Numbered from the stretch's first letter, positions 1-7,840 are shown. The stretch: DNA of 10,399 nucleotides from Deltaproteobacteria bacterium (GCA_016207765.1 JACQOY010000039.1:1-10399), one strand, 5' to 3'. The notes: generated from the letters alone by a model not told the origin. Made by a program: numbers and translations.

Positions 1-27
1 AAAATTTTTATCAGAATCAAAAAAACC

Positions 28-3000
28 ATGACCCAAGATACGGCTACTTCCATTCCTAAAATTATTGATGACCAGTTCCGTGTTGAAAAAATGCTGGGGG
101 AGGGGACATTTGCCCGGGTCTTTAAAGTTCGTCGCGGGAAAGAGATCTGGGCCCTCAAACTTCTGAAAAAACCTCTCAGCGGTCAAAACGGGGAAGCCTG
201 GATTGAGGCCTTCCGGTTCGAATTTTCACTCCTTAAAGATATCATTCATCCGGCTGTCGTCAAAATCGGCGATTTTGGATGGGATAAACAGCTCGAATCG
301 ATTTATTTTACCGAAGAATTGGTCGAAGGGACTCCTCTCGATGAGTTCACCAAAGAGTGCGATCCCCAGGTGGGAGAGGCGCTCTTTATTCAGTGTCTTG
401 AGGCGCTGGATGCCATTCACCGGGCGGGGGCGGTGCACGGTGACGTCAAACCATCCAATATATATGTTGTTGAAGGGGCCGGGGGATCCAGGGATCCGCA
501 GATCAAGATTCTTGATCTCGGCATCGCCCATCCCAAGTTTCAACTCATTGCCGGGACTCCTTCGTATTTTGCCCCGGAAAAGGTGTTGAACGAGTCGGTG
601 GACGAACGGTCCGATCTTTATTCCCTCGGAGTGACCTTTTATTATTGTCTGACGGGATCAAACCCGTTTGTACGAGCCAGCCCGACCGAAACACTGCGGG
701 CGCAGGTCTCGGTTATTCCCCCCGCCCCTGGTTCCATCAACCCGAAGATATCCCCCTATTTAAACCGAATCCTTTGTCGTCTTTTGGCCAAAAATCCGCG
801 CGATCGTTTCGTCAATGCCAAAGAGGTGTTGACTGAACTGGATTTCGAAAAGGGGGTGCCGAAGGCCACCAGTGGCGTGGCCACCGGTGGCGTGGCCACC
901 AGTGGCGTAGCCGCCGCTCCCCCCGTCCTGATTTCCGAAAAATGGGTCGGCCGGGCAAAGGCCGTCGAGGGAATCAGGAAATGGGTCGATTCCGGAAAGG
1001 GAGGATTGTTGCTGATCGCGGGCGAAGCGGGAATCGGAAAGAGCCGCCTTTTGAATGAAATGAGGTACGAATTGGAGCTCAAAGGGTTTCCCGTTCGAAC
1101 CGATTGTTCTTCCGTGGACGCGCGCATGCCGGCGGAGATGGTTTTTTTAATCGATATGAACCGGTTCGATCCCGCGGGGCTTCAGCCCTTGATCGGCAAG
1201 AGCTGGAAAGGAATTGTCGCTCTTCTGCCGGACGAAGCCGAAAAAGCCTCCCAATGGGGGGCCGAATATTCCCTGCCGGTTGAAACCGTGACGCTCGAAC
1301 CGATGACCCGTGATGATGTCCGGCGGCTGATTGCCCTCTCAACCCGCGACGAAAATCCCCCGGCTCTTTTGGTTGATCCCCTTTATGCCGAAACGAAGGG
1401 ACACCCGGGGACGACTGTTTCCCTTCTTTTGGCCCTCTGTCGGGCCGGAAAACTGGTGGGACCGCACGGTGAATGGAATCTGGCCCTTTTCCGCGAAGGG
1501 CTGGATTACGCCACCCTCGAAATGACCCCTTCCGAGCGCGACCAGCTTCTCTCGCATCTGGGGAGGGATAAGCCGCTTGAAAAGGCGGAGCTTCTGATCG
1601 AGGCATGTGATGAAAAACTCAAGCTTGGCCGTTTCGACGAGGCGGCTTTGTTTTTTGACGAGGTGGAGGATCTCATCAAAATTCTGCCCCGAGGGGAAGA
1701 CCGCCTTAAATTGCGGATCGCCCTTTTGGAAAAAAGGGGATGGAAATCGATCCGTGAGGAAAATTTCGATGCCGCAAAGCGTGAACTGGAGGTGGCTCTC
1801 GGTCTTCTGGAAGAACTTGAAGATTCGCCGGAGGGTGGTTTTTCCTCCGTTATTTCCCTTCGGGTGAGGAATTATTACGCCTTTGTCCTGATGCACGAGG
1901 GGAAGGCTGTAAGGGCGGTCGAAATTTTCCGGAAAACCGAAGAGGAATGGGAAAAACTTCCCTCCGATGAAGATCGGAGAAAGGTCACCAACAACGACCT
2001 TGCGCTGGCCCTGATGCAACAGGGGGAGTGTGCCCAAGCCGCCAATTTTTTGGAGGGGCGGCTCCCTTTTTACGAGGAGCTGGCCGATTCCGCCCTGAAA
2101 AACCGGTGTCATTACAATCTGGGTGAATGCTTTCTCAAATTGGGGGATCACCAACGGGCCATCGAACATTATCAGGCGTCTGTCCAGGGGGCCCGCCCGG
2201 CGCGCCAGTGGGATCTGTTGTTGCGTGCCTACAACGGTTTGGGAAATGCCTACAATCTGCTCAAGGATGTGGATGCAACATTGGCCAATTACCAAAGGGC
2301 GCTGGATTTGGCGCGTTACCTCAAGGATTGGGCGGCCGCCAGCGCTGTGGCCCAGAACATGGGGGTGATCCAGCAGGAATTGGGACAAACCGCCCGGGCG
2401 GAAAAAAACATCACTCTCTCACTTCAAATGCTGAAACAGGTCACCGAGATGACTCCCCACATCCGTTATCTCAAGGCCCGGGCTACCCTCGAATTGGGTG
2501 AGGTCGAGCGCCAGCAGAGGCAGTTTGACAAGGCCCGAACCCTGTTTGGACAAGCCTCCCAATTGGTCATGAACGAAAAAGGGCTTGAGGATTTTGTGTT
2601 TTGGGTGATGCATTCGCAGGCTCTTTTGGCTTTGGATGAAGACCGTCCGCAGGAATTTTCCCGTCTCTATCCGGAGCTTTTGCACCACGCGGTTGGTGAT
2701 GAGCAAAAAAAACGGGTCGAATTTTTGAAAAAACGCTCGCCGGTTGACCCGACTCTTCCCCAGTTTCAGGGGAGCGGGGAGGTGCGATCGGAGTGGAAGT
2801 CGGATCGGGGAGGTATTGTCCGGAGGGAGAGCAGTGGCCCCCTCCAAATGCCTCCTTTGCCCCCGAAAATTCCCCATGTCCGTCCGGACAATGATCCTTT
2901 TCTGGCGGTTTTGCAAATAAACACCCTTTTGGGAACTGAGCGCGATCTTCAGGCTCTTTTGTCTTTGGTCCTGCAATGCGCCCTGAACCTTTCGAAAGCC

Positions 3001-4656
3001 GAAAGCGGCCTGATCCTTCTTGCCGATGAAAGGAGGGAGCTGTCGGTCGCCGCCTCGCGCAACATGGAAGTGGACGACGATCTTTCCCAGGTCAGCCGTC
3101 AGGTGGCCGGGAAGGTTCTGGAAACGGGGAAGGCGGTCTGCTCCGACAATGCCCTCAATGACCCCGAATTCAAAAACTACCGATCGGTGATGCTCATGGG
3201 GCTTAAGTCGATTTTTTGTCTCCCGGTCCGATCAGGCGGAAAAGTGATCGGTGTTTTGTATCTTACGCACCGTTTTCAGACTTCCCTTTTCAACGCCGAG
3301 ACAATGGAGGTGATGCAGGTTTTTGCCGATCAGGCGGGGATGGCCCTCTCGCACGCCCAGTTGCTGGCGCAGATTGAAGAACAAAACAGAAAACTCGAAA
3401 ACCGTCTCGCCGTTGCCGATGAACAGATCGAGACCTTCCAAACGCTCCTGCGCGAAAAAAGCCTTGAGAAGCGTCATCCCTATGCCGAAATTATTTCAAA
3501 AAGTCCGGCCATGGAGAGGGTGTTTGGCCTTCTTGACCGGGTGACCGCAACGAATCTTTCGGTTCTCATTCATGGTGAATCGGGAACGGGAAAAGAGCTG
3601 GTGGCGCGGGCTCTGCACAAAAACGGTTCCCGCGCCGACGGCCCTTTTGTCGCCATCAACTGCGGAGCTCTTCCGGCCAATCTGATCGAATCGGAACTTT
3701 TTGGATACAAGGCGGGGGCCTATACCGGGGCGGTGCGAGACAAACCGGGCCTCTTCGAGATGGCGAAGGGGGGGGTTCTTTTTTTGGACGAGATTGGGGA
3801 ACTGGATGTGACCCTTCAGGTAAAACTCTTAAGGGCGGTTCAGGAGAGGGAGATCATGCGGCTGGGAGATACCCGGCTTATTCCCATTGATGTCCGGATT
3901 GTTTCGGCCAGTCTGAAGAATCTGAAGGAAGAACTGGCCCGAAAAAAATTTCGGGAAGATCTTTATTACCGCATTGCCGAAATTCAGATCGATCTTCCCC
4001 CGCTTCGCGAACGGTGCGAGGACATCCCGCTTCTTATCCATCATTTTGTGGAGCAGTTTGCCCGGGAGCAGGGGCTTAAAAAAAACCCGGCGGTGGCGAA
4101 AGATCTTTTACGCCTCTTGGTCGAGCATCGCTGGCCGGGAAACGTCCGCGAACTGGCCAATCGGGTTCGGGTGGCCTGCGCTTTATCCGACGGCAAGGTT
4201 GTCCGCATCGCCGATTTGCCCGAAGCGGATCGCCTTCTCCTTGTGGCGGGTGAGGGAAAAAAGACAATTGTCCCCCCCGGTGGAAGTCAAAGGGTTGACA
4301 GGAAAAAATTCTTCGGGGATCTTTTGAGGGGCAAGAAAAAGTGGAAAGAGATTGAAAACATCATCATGGCAAAAGCGCTGTTAAAAAGCGGTTTTGACGT
4401 GGTGGTTGCGGCGCGAGCCTTGGGAGTTGCGCAAGCAACGCTTTACAATCGCCTGCGGCGCGAGCGGTTCCGCGCCCGTAAATCAGAGTTTGAAGTGCTT
4501 CCTTTTATTTTGAGCGAGGGAATCCCCCTGGAGATACTCAAGCGCGAGGTGTTTTGCCTTGCCTATGAATTGAACGAGGAACGCCCCTACCACGCCGCGC
4601 GAAGTCTGGGGGTATCTCCCGGAATGTTTTACCAGTGGGTGGAAAAGAAAGTTTAA
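28..4656 (+). CDS. Hanks-type kinase / ATPase / TPR / GAF / sigma54-activator fusion regulator
   Basis: A 1542-residue cytoplasmic signalling protein that should activate sigma54 RNA polymerase. Seen in order: a Ser/Thr kinase domain (about 17-272) with G-loop at 23-28, K44, HGD catalytic motif (H137, D139, K141, N144), DLG at D163 and APE at 182-184; a short Ala/Thr/Gly/Val repeat linker (280-295); a compact ATPase with Walker A GEAGIGKS at 332-339 and a Walker B-like aspartate D376; TPR-like helices (about 510-900); GAF (about 965-1115); a short coiled coil; a sigma54 AAA+ domain (about 1152-1410) with Walker A at 1183-1190, GAYTGA at 1230-1235, DE at 1254-1255 and WPGNVREL at 1369-1376; then Fis-type HTH at about 1442-1481 and a second HTH-like unit at 1502-1542. 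No transmembrane segment is evident. ATG 28 has no clear Shine-Dalgarno, and the frame is open back to base 1, so the true start could lie upstream. The signal and target genes are unknown. Confidence 0.93.
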   Translation: MTQDTATSIPKIIDDQFRVEKMLGEGTFARVFKVRRGKEIWALKLLKKPLSGQNGEAWIEAFRFEFSLLKDIIHPAVVKIGDFGWDKQLESIYFTEELVEGTPLDEFTKECDPQVGEALFIQCLEALDAIHRAGAVHGDVKPSNIYVVEGAGGSRDPQIKILDLGIAHPKFQLIAGTPSYFAPEKVLNESVDERSDLYSLGVTFYYCLTGSNPFVRASPTETLRAQVSVIPPAPGSINPKISPYLNRILCRLLAKNPRDRFVNAKEVLTELDFEKGVPKATSGVATGGVATSGVAAAPPVLISEKWVGRAKAVEGIRKWVDSGKGGLLLIAGEAGIGKSRLLNEMRYELELKGFPVRTDCSSVDARMPAEMVFLIDMNRFDPAGLQPLIGKSWKGIVALLPDEAEKASQWGAEYSLPVETVTLEPMTRDDVRRLIALSTRDENPPALLVDPLYAETKGHPGTTVSLLLALCRAGKLVGPHGEWNLALFREGLDYATLEMTPSERDQLLSHLGRDKPLEKAELLIEACDEKLKLGRFDEAALFFDEVEDLIKILPRGEDRLKLRIALLEKRGWKSIREENFDAAKRELEVALGLLEELEDSPEGGFSSVISLRVRNYYAFVLMHEGKAVRAVEIFRKTEEEWEKLPSDEDRRKVTNNDLALALMQQGECAQAANFLEGRLPFYEELADSALKNRCHYNLGECFLKLGDHQRAIEHYQASVQGARPARQWDLLLRAYNGLGNAYNLLKDVDATLANYQRALDLARYLKDWAAASAVAQNMGVIQQELGQTARAEKNITLSLQMLKQVTEMTPHIRYLKARATLELGEVERQQRQFDKARTLFGQASQLVMNEKGLEDFVFWVMHSQALLALDEDRPQEFSRLYPELLHHAVGDEQKKRVEFLKKRSPVDPTLPQFQGSGEVRSEWKSDRGGIVRRESSGPLQMPPLPPKIPHVRPDNDPFLAVLQINTLLGTERDLQALLSLVLQCALNLSKAESGLILLADERRELSVAASRNMEVDDDLSQVSRQVAGKVLETGKAVCSDNALNDPEFKNYRSVMLMGLKSIFCLPVRSGGKVIGVLYLTHRFQTSLFNAETMEVMQVFADQAGMALSHAQLLAQIEEQNRKLENRLAVADEQIETFQTLLREKSLEKRHPYAEIISKSPAMERVFGLLDRVTATNLSVLIHGESGTGKELVARALHKNGSRADGPFVAINCGALPANLIESELFGYKAGAYTGAVRDKPGLFEMAKGGVLFLDEIGELDVTLQVKLLRAVQEREIMRLGDTRLIPIDVRIVSASLKNLKEELARKKFREDLYYRIAEIQIDLPPLRERCEDIPLLIHHFVEQFAREQGLKKNPAVAKDLLRLLVEHRWPGNVRELANRVRVACALSDGKVVRIADLPEADRLLLVAGEGKKTIVPPGGSQRVDRKKFFGDLLRGKKKWKEIENIIMAKALLKSGFDVVVAARALGVAQATLYNRLRRERFRARKSEFEVLPFILSEGIPLEILKREVFCLAYELNEERPYHAARSLGVSPGMFYQWVEKKV
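865..909 (+). repeat. Three tandem 15-bp repeats in the kinase-ATPase linker
   Basis: Three in-frame copies (865-879, 880-894, 895-909) of GCCACCAGTGGCGTG, differing by single substitutions (A to G in copy 2, final G to A in copy 3). They encode [10 protein letters not shown] and ATSGV in the flexible linker between the kinase and ATPase domains. The middle copy contains the perfect 12-bp palindrome GCCACCGGTGGC. Because the unit is a multiple of three, copy number can change without breaking the frame. Confidence 0.9.
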
Positions 4657-4841
4657 GCCACCGGAACGTCGCGGTCCATGACGGTCTTGCGTCCATCGGA
4701 CTTGGCGTTTTCGATGGCCTTCTCAACGATCTGCTGAAGGCGCTGGGTTAAGGCCTCCATTGTCGAAGCAGAGGTGTTGCAATCCCCTTTTTCCTTGATG
4801 AATTTTTTGACCTTTGATGCGATAACAAGAAGTTCGCTCAT
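4653..4841 (-). CDS. Bacterial singlet histone (histone-fold DNA-binding protein)
   Basis: A 62-residue basic protein whose layout matches a minimal histone fold: alpha1 about residues 4-18 ([12 protein letters not shown]), loop, long alpha2 about 24-49, then the L2 motif [10 protein letters not shown] at 49-58. R51 and D58 are seven residues apart, the spacing of the Arg-Asp clamp in archaeal histones such as HMfB. The helix that should follow D58 is nearly absent (VPVA), which fits the shortened alpha3 reported for the Bdellovibrio histone Bd0055/HBb; I rely on memory for that comparison. The protein would act as a dimer on DNA in the nucleoid. The gene is monocistronic, convergent with the large regulator (the two stop codons share TTAA) and divergent from archease. 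The start is supported by the fold beginning directly after it and by an upstream GGAGG that a hairpin would bring close. It is not a DUF1931 double histone, which would be about twice as long. Confidence 0.85.
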   Translation of the reverse strand: MSELLVIASKVKKFIKEKGDCNTSASTMEALTQRLQQIVEKAIENAKSDGRKTVMDRDVPVA

Positions 4842-5005
4842 TATTTTGTATGTTTCACGCTAAGGTGAAACATCCTCCGTGGTGAGATACGCCCTTGGAC
4901 AATTCAACAAATTTCACAGCAAAGATCCTTTCTTTACGGTAAAATGTTGCTACATGTCCGGGTATGATGCCATGAATTGGGCCAAACTTAAGGATTTTCG
5001 GCAAA
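4842..5005. other. Divergent intergenic region, histone to archease
   Basis: This 164-bp region should hold the promoters of the histone gene (leftward) and archease-rtcB (rightward). Visible are the histone leader hairpin at 4851-4872, a TTTCAC half-copy of its arm at 4912-4917, a small palindrome TTTACGGTAAA at 4933-4943, and the archease Shine-Dalgarno AAGGA at 4990-4994. I see no confident -35/-10 pair. Confidence 0.45.
4851..4878 (-). promoter_or_regulatory. Hairpin leader and displaced Shine-Dalgarno of the histone gene
   Basis: A perfect 8-bp inverted repeat (TGTTTCAC at 4851-4858 and GTGAAACA at 4865-4872, 6-nt loop) lies 9 nt upstream of the histone ATG. The only strong Shine-Dalgarno, GGAGG (plus-strand cctcc, 4874-4878), sits 1 nt beyond the hairpin. 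Linear distance from GGAGG to ATG is 32 nt; with the hairpin folded the remaining spacing is 10 nt. It could instead be a protein operator in DNA. The sequence is directly visible; its function is inferred. Confidence 0.55.
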
Positions 5006-5428
5006 ATGGCAAGGAATTTTTATCAACTCATTGATCACACGGCCGATATTGGTATCGAGGTGACAGCCCATACCAAGGGAGAATTATTCACCAAGGCGGC
5101 GTGCGCCTTTTGCGACCTGATCTGCAATTTGAAGACCGTCAGACCGGTTGTCGAACGAAAGATCGCCGTTATTCGCGACAACCCCGCGCATCTTCTGCAG
5201 GCGCTCCTTAACGAACTTCTTTATCTCTTTGAGACAAAGCATGAACTTTACCCGGAAGTGGTCCGGCTGAATTTCAAGGACAACGGGTTGACGGCCGTTG
5301 TGCGCGGCGAGAAGATCGATCCGGCGCGGCATGAAATCAAAACAGGGATCAAGGCGGTGACGTTTCATCAGTTGGAGGTAAAAGAAGAGGGGGGAGTCTG
5401 GAAAGCCAGAGTGATATTTGATGTCTGA
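5006..5428 (+). CDS. Archease, RtcB-activating protein
   Basis: A 140-residue protein of normal archease length. Archease is a small cytoplasmic cofactor that promotes guanylylation of the RNA ligase RtcB and allows multiple turnovers. Seen: the N-terminal DHTADIG signature (residues 10-16, with D10 and D14), an acidic-hydrophobic core containing LLNELLYLFE, and the conserved C-terminal IFDV end with D139, which together supply the family's metal-binding acidic residues. The ATG at 5006 is preceded by AAGGA at 4990-4994 with 11 nt spacing. Its 3' end overlaps the rtcB start by 8 bp, which indicates translational coupling and supports the functional pairing. Nothing looks degenerate, which matters when judging whether the neighbouring interrupted rtcB is still used. 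Confidence 0.95.
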   Translation: MARNFYQLIDHTADIGIEVTAHTKGELFTKAACAFCDLICNLKTVRPVVERKIAVIRDNPAHLLQALLNELLYLFETKHELYPEVVRLNFKDNGLTAVVRGEKIDPARHEIKTGIKAVTFHQLEVKEEGGVWKARVIFDV

Positions 5429-6434
5429 ACAAAAATTCACAGGCCCAGTCGAGCGGATCGACGAAAACCGTATTCGCATCCCCAAAAGCGGGAATATGCG
5501 GGTGGACGGCATCGTGTATGTCGATGAAACCCTCCACGAGGGGATCAAAGACGACATGTGCCTTCAACAGGTGGCCAATGTCGCCACCCTCCCAGGCATT
5601 CTCAAGGCCTCCATTGGAATGCCCGATATCCACTGGGGTTACGGATTTCCCATCGGTGGTGTCGCCGCCTTTGATCTGAACGAAGGGGTCGTTTCTCCCG
5701 GCGGTGTCGGTTATGACATCAACTGCGGCGTGCGACTCCTTCGAAGCAATTTAACAAAAGATGAGGTGAGGCCCGAACTCAAAACCTTGGTTGGTGCCCT
5801 CTTTCACAAAATTCCCTCAGGGGTCGGCTCCAGCGGGACTTTTCCGCGGCTCTCGGAGGGTGATTACAAAAAGGTATTTGTAAAAGGGGCCGCCTGGCCG
5901 ATTGAGCATGGCTACGGCGACAGCGATGATCTCAAACACCTTGAAGCGGAAGGGTGCATCCCGCATGCCGACCCCGATTTGGTCACTCCGCGGGCCAAAA
6001 AGAGGGGGGCAGACCAGCTTGGAACGCTCGGTTCCGGCAATCATTTTCTGGAAATTGACTATGTGGCCCGTATCTTTGACGAGGATATTGCCTCTCAATT
6101 GGGGCTTTTTCAAGATCAGGTTTGTGTCACAATCCATTGCGGCTCGCGCGGCCTCGGACATCAGACCTGCGAGGACAATCTGGGGATAATGCTCGCCGCG
6201 GCGCGGAAATACGGCATCAATCTTCCGGACAGTCAGCTTTGTTGTGCGCCGATCAAATCAAACGAGGGAAAAAACTATCTGTCAGCCATGGCGTCGGCGG
6301 CCAACTTTGCCTTCGCCAACCGTCAGGTGATTGCCCATCTGGTGCGGCGCGTCTTTTCCCATATTTTCAAGAAGAGCGAAGGTGAGTTGGGAATGAATGT
6401 CGTCTCTGACGTCTGCCACAACATCGCCAAATAG
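5421..6434 (+). CDS. rtcB: RtcB RNA ligase, N-terminal 337 residues up to an in-frame amber codon
   Basis: This encodes the first 337 residues of RtcB, the Mn/GTP-dependent ligase that joins 2',3'-cyclic phosphate or 3'-phosphate RNA ends to 5'-OH ends in tRNA splicing and RNA repair. Metal-ligand motifs are all present: GYDINCG (D99, C102), GSGNH (H208), IHCGSRG (H239) and DVCHNIAK (H333), aligning with the Pyrococcus horikoshii ligands D95, C98, H203, H234 and H329. The frame then meets TAG at 6432-6434. Without it the same frame continues as the rest of RtcB to 6878, giving 485 residues, close to the roughly 480 of full-length archaeal-type RtcB. ATG 5421 is preferred over TTG 5418; it overlaps the archease stop. 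On its own this fragment lacks the GMP-accepting histidine and should not ligate. Confidence 0.93.
   Translation: MSEQKFTGPVERIDENRIRIPKSGNMRVDGIVYVDETLHEGIKDDMCLQQVANVATLPGILKASIGMPDIHWGYGFPIGGVAAFDLNEGVVSPGGVGYDINCGVRLLRSNLTKDEVRPELKTLVGALFHKIPSGVGSSGTFPRLSEGDYKKVFVKGAAWPIEHGYGDSDDLKHLEAEGCIPHADPDLVTPRAKKRGADQLGTLGSGNHFLEIDYVARIFDEDIASQLGLFQDQVCVTIHCGSRGLGHQTCEDNLGIMLAAARKYGINLPDSQLCCAPIKSNEGKNYLSAMASAANFAFANRQVIAHLVRRVFSHIFKKSEGELGMNVVSDVCHNIAK
6432..6434 (+). other. In-frame amber (TAG) codon inside rtcB
   Basis: Codon 338 of rtcB is TAG, between CHNIAK and EKHLVDGK, with the frame identical on both sides and no sign of inserted or lost bases. The position is one where RtcB homologues carry an ordinary residue. 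One substitution could make TAG from Leu (TTG), Tyr, Trp, Gln, Lys, Glu or Ser codons. The next base is G and the bases TAGGA combine the stop with a weak Shine-Dalgarno 10 nt before GTG 6447, so reinitiation is possible. A nonsense mutation, assembly error, readthrough or deliberate split cannot be separated from sequence alone. Confidence 0.9.
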
Positions 6435-6446
6435 GAAAAACATCTC

Positions 6447-6878
6447 GTGGATGGAAAGGAGCGAATGGTTTGTGTCCACCGCAAAGGGGCCACACGGGCG
6501 TTTCCGCCGGGGCATCCCGAAACGCCGGAGGCGTATCAGAAAACGGGCCAGCCGGTTTTGATTCCCGGCGACATGGGACGGTATTCTTATGTGTTGGTCG
6601 GCACGGGCCAAGCCTTTGAAGAGGCGTTTGGTTCTTCGTGTCACGGCGCCGGACGGCTGATGAGCCGAAACAGGGCATTGAAGAGCGTTCGCGGCCGTAA
6701 TGTCGCGCGCGAGATGGAACAACGCGGAGTGATTGTGCAGGCCGACAGTTATCGGACCCTTGGCGAGGAAATCCCGGAGGCCTACAAGGATGTCGCCCAG
6801 GTTGTCCGTGTTGTGGAAAACGCGGGGCTCGCCAAAATCGTCGCCCAGCTCAAGCCGATCGGGGTGGTGAAGGGGTAA
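6447..6878 (+). CDS. rtcB: RtcB RNA ligase, C-terminal part carrying the nucleophilic histidine
   Basis: About 143 residues that continue RtcB after the amber codon in the same frame. Seen: VHRKGATRAFPPGHP (substrate/GTP-site region), IPGDMG, and SSCHGAGRLMSR, whose histidine (residue 408 counted from 5421) aligns with the guanylylated H404 of P. horikoshii RtcB, followed by a normal C-terminus ending VVKG. The sequence is intact to its TAA, so decay is either recent or absent. If translated separately it could start at GTG 6447, with AGGA at 6433-6436, or at ATG 6465, with GGAAAGGAG just upstream. Otherwise it is made only by readthrough. There is no terminator-like hairpin between it and the convergent TPR gene 26 bp away. 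Confidence 0.85.
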   Translation: MDGKERMVCVHRKGATRAFPPGHPETPEAYQKTGQPVLIPGDMGRYSYVLVGTGQAFEEAFGSSCHGAGRLMSRNRALKSVRGRNVAREMEQRGVIVQADSYRTLGEEIPEAYKDVAQVVRVVENAGLAKIVAQLKPIGVVKG

Positions 6879-6904
6879 ATGCGCGGAAGTTGCAGGGTAA
6901 TAAT

Positions 6905-7720
6905 CTAATGCTTTTCCAAAATCTCAAAAATCTTGTCGTACGTTCCGCTGTCCTGTTGTTTGAATGACGCGAGATATTTTTGGGCCTCCTGATTGTTGGG
7001 GTCGATCTCCAGCACTTTTTGATAATACCGTTTGGCCCCGTCCTTTTGGTCCTGTTTGGCGTACATCCGCGCAAGGGTTAAAACCAGATCGAGCCGGGCT
7101 TCGGCGGTCAAATCGGGGTCATTGGAGCGAAGCGCCCGTTCGTAATAAGCGGTGGCGGTCAAGGTGTCGTCTTTCGAAAGGGCCAGATCGCCCAGAAGTT
7201 TAAGCAACCAGAAACTCTCCGAACTTTTTGCGGCCTTTTCCAGATGGGATAAAGCCTTTTCTGTCTGCCCCATCATGTAGAGGGCCCTGCCGTAATTTTC
7301 ATCGAAGGTGCGGTTGTAACGGTGATCGGTATTGGCCTTGGAGAATTGCGCCTTTGCCTGTTCGTAATACTGGACGGCGGAATAGTGGGAGCCGAGGGCT
7401 TCGTAACTCAAGGCGAGTTTGAAATAGACGAGCGGCGATTGACAGCCAAGCCCCACCGCCTTTCTTAAAAATTCGATTGTGTTTTCGGTGTCTTGCCGAT
7501 CGAGCATCTGAAAACCTTCTTGGACAAAAGAATCCCATTCGGGACTGGTGTGTGGGCTCTTTTTGTAGTCCTTGTAATCCTCCGCCGCGTAAGAGGTGGG
7601 AGGGGAAGCGGTTTGGGTGTTGGCAAGCCCCGGGAGGAACAGAATAATAACCAGCGAAAGTAAAGTTAAGCACTTGAACATACTTGGGAATATTACGCTT
7701 GCATTGTAACATTTGCCCAT
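6905..7720 (-). CDS. Exported TPR-repeat protein
   Basis: A 271-residue protein with an N-terminal hydrophobic segment, likely a signal peptide (about residues 17-33, CLTLLSLVIILFLPGLA, preceded by Lys), with no lipobox cysteine at its end. The rest is TPR helices: units around VYFKLALSYEALGSHYSAVQYYEQA, ENYGRALYMMGQTEKALSHLEKA, WLLKLLGDLALSKDDTLTATAYYERAL and LTLARMYAKQDQKDGAKRYYQKVLEIDPNNQ, typical of protein-interaction scaffolds. It should act in the periplasm or at the membrane; no specific function is recognisable. The start at 7720 has GGTGAT 3 nt upstream, a good match to the distal part of the anti-Shine-Dalgarno pairing. An internal ATG at 7681 would give a tighter signal peptide but has no visible ribosome site. 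It ends with TAG, and is convergent with rtcB and divergent from rpsB. Confidence 0.8.
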   Translation of the reverse strand: MGKCYNASVIFPSMFKCLTLLSLVIILFLPGLANTQTASPPTSYAAEDYKDYKKSPHTSPEWDSFVQEGFQMLDRQDTENTIEFLRKAVGLGCQSPLVYFKLALSYEALGSHYSAVQYYEQAKAQFSKANTDHRYNRTFDENYGRALYMMGQTEKALSHLEKAAKSSESFWLLKLLGDLALSKDDTLTATAYYERALRSNDPDLTAEARLDLVLTLARMYAKQDQKDGAKRYYQKVLEIDPNNQEAQKYLASFKQQDSGTYDKIFEILEKH

Positions 7721-7840
7721 GCTATCACCAAACGCTTTTTATTCAATTCACACGCTTTTCTCGGCCACCTTGGTTCATTCGCCTTTAAGCGGATGTTGGG
7801 GGGTTGGGCCAGCTTTAAGGCTCCCGGAAAAGCGGAGGAA
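7721..7840. other. Intergenic region between divergent TPR gene and rpsB leader
   Basis: This 120-bp stretch must hold the promoters of both divergent genes, since each gene starts a transcription unit here. I could not pick out convincing -35/-10 pairs on either strand, and no small ORF with a good ribosome site is visible. Confidence 0.4.

Noticed and set aside
1339..2388. 349-codon open frame antisense to the regulator TPR region
   Set aside because: No family resemblance, no ribosome site, and it lies wholly inside a well-supported gene.
4841..4873. Ten-codon leader peptide (MFHLSVKHTK) whose TAA overlaps the histone ATG
   Set aside because: GGAGG abuts its ATG with no spacing, so initiation there is implausible; the hairpin explanation fits better.
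4935..4951. Possible -24/-12 sigma54 promoter upstream of archease (CGG then TTGCT)
   Set aside because: The GG and GC are separated by 9 nt rather than the strict 10, and the -24 side lacks the TGGCAC pattern. It was tempting because rtcBA is sigma54-controlled in E. coli and an activator gene is nearby.
5418..5420. TTG start for RtcB one codon upstream of ATG
   Set aside because: The adjacent ATG at 5421 is the stronger start and gives the natural N-terminus MSEQ.
5421..6878. Genome-wide reassignment of TAG to a sense codon
   Set aside because: tsf ends at TAG at its expected C-terminus, and the exported TPR gene also ends at TAG, so UAG appears to act as a normal stop here.
6879..6904. 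Bidirectional terminator between rtcB and the TPR gene
   Set aside because: The 26-bp gap has no stem followed by a T-run on either strand.
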